Source: Pirellulales bacterium
GTDB taxonomy: Bacteria > Planctomycetota > Planctomycetia > Pirellulales > PALSA-1355
Direction of reading: 5' to 3'
DNA length: 64,000 bases
NCBI GenBank assembly: GCA_022844125.1
Contig: JALHMI010000017.1
Coordinates: 29,687 to 93,686, forward strand
This document shows positions 59,733 to 64,000 of the stretch, in pieces; the stretch's first letter is position 1; every line of letters begins with the position of its first letter. Below the pieces are notes generated by a model. The model saw only the letters and a list, made by a program, of their open reading frames with translations, had not been told where the DNA came from and searched no databases. The position numbers and the translations under genes are program-made.

Positions 59733-61151
59733 TTACGCTCGACGAGCGAGTTCTGGAATCGCCTGGCCGTCGGTCACGATGTAGGTCGGCCGCCCGGCGC
59801 GGTCGGGAATCGTCACATTGCGATAGTCGATTCCCAGGTGCTGATAGATCGTGGCCAGAAAATCGTGTGGACCGAAGCGGCGCTCAACAACTTCCTCGCC
59901 GCGGTGATCGGTAGCACCGATGAGCTGACCCGTGGCGATGCCGCCGCCAGCAAAGATCATCGAGTTCGCCTGCGGCCAGTGGTCGCGACCCGGCTGGACG
60001 ACACCCGCCTCGGCACTGGCCACGCCGCCGCCGCTGCTGGCCACATGCGAGATGCGCGGCGTGCGGCCAAACTCACCGGTCACGACGACGAGCACGCGTT
60101 TATCGAGTCCGCGAGCATAGACATCCTCAATTAGTGCCGAGACGGCCTGATCAAAGTAGGGAGCCCGAAATCTGAGTGCATCGAAGACATGATGATTGAC
60201 GGCATGATCGTCCCAGTTCTGCACGCGGCCGCAGAGCGGACCGTCGAACGTCGTGGTGACGATCTCGACGCCGGCCTCGACCAGTCGTCGCGCCATCAGG
60301 CACTGCTGTCCCCATTGGTGCATTCCGTATCGTTCGCGAACTTGCGGATCTTCGAGCGAAAGATCGAACGCCCGGGCGGCGCCGGCGCTGGTGAGCAAGC
60401 TGATGGCCTGGGTTTCAAACTCATCCATCGCCTGCATCGTGCCCGAGTTATCAAGCGCATGCCGCATCGCGTCGAACGAATGCCGCAACTCGACACGCGA
60501 TCGCAGGCGGGCCTCCGCTGCGGGATCGGACATCCCGACGTTCGGCACCTTGAACTGTGGCGCACTCGGATCTCCCGTCACGGCGAAGGCGCCGTACGAA
60601 GGTCCCAGATACGCCGGACCGGCGATCTGGAAGCTGTCGTAGTTCGTGATCGGATTCACGCCGACGTAGTTGGGCAGCTCGCGAACCTCGCCGCGCCGCA
60701 GGTAGTGCGCCACGCTCATCAGGTCGGGCTGCACTGGCACGTTCTTGTCGACTGCGTCGGGATCGCCCGAGAGAAGTTGTAGCGAACCGGCCGGATGTCC
60801 GCCCCCGGTGTGGGCCATCGATCGCACGAGTGCGAACTTGTCGGAGAGCTGTGCCTGCCTTGGTAAGAGTTCGGTGAGCCAGATGCCGGGGGTCTTGGTG
60901 GCCAGGGGTTTGAACGGGCCGGTGTATTCGCTGCCGGCGTGCGGCTTGGGATCGTAGGTATCGAGATGACTGCAACCGCCACGCAGCCAGACGATGATGA
61001 CCGCGGTGCGCTCGCTCGATCTGCTGGCGGCGCCGGCCGCGGCCCGCAGCTTGAAGAGTCCTGGAAGCGTCAGCGCACCCAGACCCGTGAGCCCTGCGCG
61101 GAGAAACTCGCGACGGGAGGTGACTTCGGCAGGGAAGCGAACGTGATCCAT
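59733..61151 (-). CDS. DUF1501 domain protein, Tat-exported
   Basis: A 472-residue protein with a twin-arginine signal (TSRREFLRAGLTGLGALTLP), followed by the DUF1501 (sulfatase-like/alkaline-phosphatase-fold) domain: VIIVWLRGGCSHLDTYDPKP, GPFKPLATKTPGIWLTELLP, ALVRSMAHTGGGHPAGSLQL, TTFDGPLCGRVQNWDDHAVN, VLVVVTGEFGRTPRISHVA and GRDHWPQANSMIFAGGGIAT. Usually it pairs with DUF1549/DUF1553 cytochrome genes; here the partner is a sulfatase instead. The role of the family is unresolved. Start ATG 61151. Confidence 0.9.
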   Translation of the reverse strand: MDHVRFPAEVTSRREFLRAGLTGLGALTLPGLFKLRAAAGAASRSSERTAVIIVWLRGGCSHLDTYDPKPHAGSEYTGPFKPLATKTPGIWLTELLPRQAQLSDKFALVRSMAHTGGGHPAGSLQLLSGDPDAVDKNVPVQPDLMSVAHYLRRGEVRELPNYVGVNPITNYDSFQIAGPAYLGPSYGAFAVTGDPSAPQFKVPNVGMSDPAAEARLRSRVELRHSFDAMRHALDNSGTMQAMDEFETQAISLLTSAGAARAFDLSLEDPQVRERYGMHQWGQQCLMARRLVEAGVEIVTTTFDGPLCGRVQNWDDHAVNHHVFDALRFRAPYFDQAVSALIEDVYARGLDKRVLVVVTGEFGRTPRISHVASSGGGVASAEAGVVQPGRDHWPQANSMIFAGGGIATGQLIGATDHRGEEVVERRFGPHDFLATIYQHLGIDYRNVTIPDRAGRPTYIVTDGQAIPELARRA

Positions 61152-61475
61152 GAGTGAGTGCTAAGCCGAGTTTTGTCGGCAGGGAGGTTCGAGCCGTTCG
61201 GAGCTTCGGTGGTAGGACGGAGGCGGGTTGTCTAGCGCAACTATAAACCATGCCAACAACTTGCGTCAAACAACGCCTGCCTGACGAACCCCTGAGCAAG
61301 TCCGAGCTGTGGCCCGATATTGCAGCCTGCCTGCTGTTCCGCTCGAATGCGCTCGCATCGTAGCGGTTTTAGGGGCTGAGGCGACTCGGACGGAAATGTG
61401 TCGTAGAGTTGGCTAGCAGTCGCGGTTGCCGTTTTACTACGATCTACTACCGATCTCTTTTTTTGAGGCCCTGCC
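61152..61475. other. Divergent intergenic region
   Basis: About 320 bases between the DUF1501 gene (leftward) and the HdeD-like gene (rightward), expected to hold both promoters. TTTTTTTGAGG just before ATG 61476 includes a GAGG ribosome binding site. No gene was seen. Confidence 0.35.
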
Positions 61476-62063
61476 ATGAGTTCCGTCACGAACATTCCCA
61501 GTGCCCCGGGTTTGCTGAACGAAGTAGCAGCGATACGAAAGTTCTGGGTTGGGTTCCTGGCTTTGGGAATCGCGATGGTCGTGTTCGGCACGGTCGCGAT
61601 CAGTTGGGCTTGCCTGGCGACGCTCAGCATTGCGGCCACGTGGCTGTTCGGATTTCTGCTACTCGGCGGCGGCATTGCCGAAGTGATCAATGCCTTCCAC
61701 GCCGGTCGCTGGAGCGGCACGCTGATCCACCTACTCATCGGGCTGATGTATGTGGTCGTCGGCCTGATGATCATCGAGCAGCCTGAGGACAGCGCCATTC
61801 AAATCACTTTGATCATCGCGTTCTTCCTGATCATCGGCGGCATCTTTCGAATCGTCTTTGCGCTCAGCGACCGATTTCCAGGTTGGCCGTGGGTTTTGTT
61901 GAACGGCGGCGTGTCGCTGCTGCTGGGAATGATGATCTACAAGCAGTGGCCGGCTTCGGGTTTATGGGTGATTGGGCTGTTCGTTGGCATTGAAATGTTG
62001 TTCAACGGCTGGTCGTGGATCATTCTGGCACTCTCGCTGCGTCGAGCGCCAGCGGCGGCCTGA
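61476..62063 (+). CDS. HdeD-like (DUF308) membrane protein
   Basis: A 195-residue protein with six hydrophobic helices in three pairs: FWVGFLALGIAMVVFGTVAI, ATLSIAATWLFGFLLLGGGI with AEVINAFHAGRWSGTLIHLL, LIGLMYVVVGLMIIE, IQITLIIAFFLIIGGIFRIV, WVLLNGGVSLLLGMMIYKQW and WVIGLFVGIEMLFNGWSWII. The repeated GxxxIxxxxxH-type pattern is that of HdeD (DUF308). HdeD in E. coli is part of acid resistance; here the stress response is inferred only. The GAGG ribosome binding site supports the start. Confidence 0.87.
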   Translation: MSSVTNIPSAPGLLNEVAAIRKFWVGFLALGIAMVVFGTVAISWACLATLSIAATWLFGFLLLGGGIAEVINAFHAGRWSGTLIHLLIGLMYVVVGLMIIEQPEDSAIQITLIIAFFLIIGGIFRIVFALSDRFPGWPWVLLNGGVSLLLGMMIYKQWPASGLWVIGLFVGIEMLFNGWSWIILALSLRRAPAAA

Positions 62064-62150
62064 TGCGAAGTGGCTCATGATGAACCAGGCTTGGCCTGGC
62101 GACGGAGGATTCCGCAGCGGCCAGGCAGTTCGCCGTCTGCGGTGTCTCGG

Positions 62151-62405
62151 TCATTCATTGGGATCGACCTGCTCTCCGGCCGCTTCGACGATAATCTTGG
62201 CCTCGGGATAGGTCAGCACTTCGTCTTGCATCGCCACGGTCCAGGCAAGCTGAAGTTGCGGGTTCTGTTCAACCAGCGTCTGGGTTCTGCTTTGCAAGTT
62301 TGAGCTGGCGGATTTCACGCTGAGCCAACTCCACACAGGCCAGCCCGCGAAAAACGCGAACGCGACCAGACAAACGACTGCGCCGATATTTTTACTTCGA
62401 CTCAC
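62151..62405 (-). CDS. Single-span membrane protein of unknown function
   Basis: An 84-residue protein with an N-terminal membrane helix (NIGAVVCLVAFAFFAGWPVW) and a periplasmic or cytoplasmic tail of about 55 residues rich in Gln and Glu (SASSNLQSRTQTLVEQNPQL, VLTYPEAKIIVEAAGEQVDP). No family was recognised. ATG 62405 starts MSRSKN. It sits 142 bases downstream of tRNA-Arg on the same strand. Codon use is normal; a real gene is likely but not certain. Confidence 0.5.
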   Translation of the reverse strand: MSRSKNIGAVVCLVAFAFFAGWPVWSWLSVKSASSNLQSRTQTLVEQNPQLQLAWTVAMQDEVLTYPEAKIIVEAAGEQVDPNE

Positions 62406-62547
62406 GCGTGATCCTCCTGGCTGGAGATTGGTGGCCGGACGAACTGGAATGCAGGCGCTGTCGGTGCATTAGCCCCACCGGCGATCCCTGCTGCTTCGCG
62501 TCGCGAGCGTGCGGATCGCATCGCGCTGCACTCGCCGAAAAGAGAAG

Positions 62548-62621
62548 TACGCCCGGCAGGATTCGAACCTGCAACCCTCGGTTCCGAAGACCGATGCGCT
62601 ATCCAATTGCGCCACGGGCGC
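62548..62621 (-). tRNA. tRNA-Arg (anticodon TCG)
   Basis: On the minus strand a full cloverleaf: acceptor GCGCCCG pairs with CGGGCGT, D arm GGCGCAATTGGATAGCGC, anticodon stem TCGGT/ACCGA with loop CTTCGGA and anticodon TCG, and T arm GCAGGTTCGAATCCTGC. The discriminator is A. CCA is not encoded, since CTT follows. Confidence 0.95.
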
Positions 62622-62755
62622 GTGCTTACGCCCTTTCAGCTTACGTTTTGCGAGGTGGTTCCACAAGCACCAGCGGCATAGCAGGGGTAGGCCATAGAAT
62701 GTGCGTATTCGCCGCGGAAACATCCCCGTTGCCGCGCCACAAACCGCAGTGCTCC

Positions 62756-62784
62756 TTGAGCCTGCGGCGATTGGATGCTATAAG
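62756..62784 (+). promoter_or_regulatory. Sigma-70-like promoter for the FHA gene
   Basis: TTGAGC (62756-62761) and TATAAG (62779-62784) with a 17-base spacer. Transcription would start near 62791, about 70 bases before ATG 62861. Confidence 0.55.
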
Positions 62785-62860
62785 CGCTTAGGATCGCATC
62801 GGGTATTCCGTCCCGCGCAATTTTGAGCGTCGCCACACTTCTGTTTTAGCATGTCCTTTC

Positions 62861-63529
62861 ATGGCCCAGATCACGCTTCGCATCCTCGACGGCGCCGATC
62901 GCGGCCGCGTCTTTGAGAACTTGCCTACGCCGGTCACGATTGGCCGAGAGGAAGGCAATTCCTTGCAGCTCAACGACGAGCGCGTGAGTCGATTCCACGT
63001 AAAGATTCAGGAAGACCAGGATAAAGTGGTTCTCACGGATCTGGAGAGCACTAACGGCACGAAGGTCAACGGTGAAGACATTCAGCTCCGTATCCTGCGC
63101 TACGGCGACATCATCAGCATGGGACGGTCGGTGCTACTATTCGGCTCGCGTGAACAGATCGCCGAGCGACTTGCGGCCCTGCGCGAACGATCGGACGCCG
63201 GCCGTGTGGCGGACATCCCGCCCGCCGATCACCCCGCGGCCCTCGAGTTTGAACTGAACTGGAGCGCCGATCCGGATGTTCAAAGCACGCTGCACACGCT
63301 ACTGCCGCCGGAGCTGCCAGATCGCTTGAGCCCCGGCCAGGCCGCACAGCTATGTGAACTGCTCGAGTACCTGCATATCCGGGTTCGCGATCTGCTAAAT
63401 GCCGTCAAGTTGAAACCTGACAACGAGCAGGTGACGCTCGAGCAGCGACATTGGCAAAACCTGATCGACTTGCAGGCACGGCTGGCCAGCTACCTGCGAG
63501 CGGTGGGGCAGCCGCCTGACGATGAATAG
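62861..63529 (+). CDS. FHA domain protein
   Basis: A 222-residue cytoplasmic protein. The N-terminal FHA domain (1-100) shows VTIGREEGNSLQLNDERVSR, FHVKIQEDQDKVVLTDLEST and NGTKVNGEDIQLRILRYGD: the GR, SRxH and NG residues that bind phosphothreonine are all present. The C-terminal 100 residues are helical (LSPGQAAQLCELLEYLHIRV, LEQRHWQNLIDLQARLASYL) with no recognised domain. It may read out Ser/Thr protein kinases, many of which are encoded by planctomycetes. It is followed after 50 bases by the helicase gene on the same strand. Confidence 0.88.
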   Translation: MAQITLRILDGADRGRVFENLPTPVTIGREEGNSLQLNDERVSRFHVKIQEDQDKVVLTDLESTNGTKVNGEDIQLRILRYGDIISMGRSVLLFGSREQIAERLAALRERSDAGRVADIPPADHPAALEFELNWSADPDVQSTLHTLLPPELPDRLSPGQAAQLCELLEYLHIRVRDLLNAVKLKPDNEQVTLEQRHWQNLIDLQARLASYLRAVGQPPDDE

Positions 63530-63579
63530 CCGCGCCACACTATCTTAGGCACCGACCGTCGGCTTGCACGGACGTCACC

Positions 63580-64000
63580 ATGGCGCTACTGGTTCTGGAA
63601 CAGCTTGCCCACCGAGTCGGAAAGTCCGACCTGTTGCGACTGCTGGATACCACGGGCGGGCTCAGCGGCCAGCGAGTCGGCAAGATTGAAATCGGCGGCG
63701 GACGGGCAATCGTTGAAGTTCCCACGGGCTGGGAAGACCGGCTGGCAAGGGCGCTTGACGGCGTAACTCTGCATGGACGACGAATTGTGGCGTTTGCAGG
63801 CAGCGATTCTGAGATTGGATCGAGCGGCGGCACAGAGGATCATCTGCAGCGGCTCGTTGGCCTGCTGGAACTCGAACGTGAAGCTGAGTCGCAACGCGCC
63901 ATCGAGTTGGCTCGTCGGCTATCTCCCAGCGAAGCCGAATCGGCGGGCCTTGCTCTCGTTGAACTAACAATTCTCGACGAAGAGGCCGGCCTTGGCGGCC
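63580..64000 (+). CDS. SF1 helicase (IGHMBP2-like) with N-terminal DbpA-like RNA-binding domain, partial
   Basis: The start ATG 63580 is in the window, and the first 140 codons run off the right edge. Residues 29-78 (GLSGQRVGKIEIGGGRAIVE, then VPTGWEDRLARALDGVTLHG, RRIVAFAG) follow the fold pattern of the DbpA RNA-binding domain of DEAD-box proteins. After an acidic linker comes EDHLQRLVGLLELEREAESQ and ESAGLALVELTILDEEAGLG, the beginning of IGHMBP2/UPF1-like superfamily 1 helicases. A DbpA domain fused to an SF1 helicase would be unusual. The ATPase motifs lie beyond the window. Downstream of the FHA gene, probably one transcript. Confidence 0.6.
   Translation, partial: MALLVLEQLAHRVGKSDLLRLLDTTGGLSGQRVGKIEIGGGRAIVEVPTGWEDRLARALDGVTLHGRRIVAFAGSDSEIGSSGGTEDHLQRLVGLLELEREAESQRAIELARRLSPSEAESAGLALVELTILDEEAGLGG

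Overview
The window looks like a chromosomal segment of a planctomycete, most likely a Pirellulales-type organism. Reasons: high GC; an EF-G of the mitochondrial-like spirochete/planctomycete (spd) type; PEP-CTERM proteins with a CAAX-type protease of the kind seen with exosortase systems; Tat-exported Gfo/Idh/MocA oxidoreductase, DUF1501 protein and sulfatase; scattered operon structure; and a replication block ordered dnaA-dnaN-DUF721-gyrB without recF. The assignment rests on family knowledge, not on a search.

Layout. 1-2.3 kb: end of an RmlD-like reductase, tRNA-His, a PhoD phosphatase. 2.5-8.3 kb: gyrB, a DciA-like gene, dnaN and dnaA, all leftward, with a probable oriC (6660-7072) between dnaN and an unusual short DnaA; a possible 48-residue ORF and a strong terminator lie upstream of dnaA. 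8.9-13.2 kb: an oxidoreductase, YetF-like and DUF4112 membrane proteins, a trypsin-like PEP-CTERM protease and two small proteins. 13.3-21.4 kb: fusA, CAAX-like protease, D-2-hydroxyacid dehydrogenase overlapping a YhiN-type flavoprotein, a GlpG-like rhomboid and an SMP-30 lactonase. 21.5-29.7 kb: ceramidase-like protein with a glycerol-facilitator-type aquaporin, ICMT-like methyltransferase, a CopZ-type Zn/[2Fe-2S] protein bracketed by repeats, a Tat oxidoreductase, an APC permease and DoxX. 29.8-37.6 kb: a double U32 protein, rdgB, an RNA methyltransferase, a LysM/YkuD protein with Trp in place of the catalytic Cys, and rarA. 37.8-41.4 kb: a four-gene leftward operon (6TM protein, zinc-ribbon membrane protein, Tes/MJ0619-like multi-cluster radical SAM enzyme, divergent Lgt paralogue), the strongest candidate for an undescribed system. 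41.7-52.1 kb: beta-lactamase-fold hydrolase, AraC regulator, PA0069-type radical SAM protein with an operator-like element, Ca2+/H+ antiporter, CPBP protease, DUF2617, alpha/beta hydrolase, TPR protein. 52.3-56.6 kb: rpmI-rplT-pheS-pheT, with a short PheT. 56.9-64 kb: a decayed PEP-CTERM gene, about 1 kb of repeats, sulfatase plus DUF1501 pair, HdeD-like protein, tRNA-Arg, FHA protein and the start of an SF1 helicase.

The intergenic space carries at least four families of short palindromic, non-coding repeats. R1 (about 150-190 bp, ends GGGTGGC/GCCACCC with an inner GACAACTTGTTGTC palindrome) has four full and two partial copies. R2 (ends GGGTGCCACAGGTG/CACCTGTGGCACCC) has three full and two partial copies. 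R3 is a large GC-rich nested inverted repeat between rplT and pheS. R4 carries AACATGCCAGCCCAGGGC arms. They sit between genes, often at operon borders, and no transposase was found in the window.
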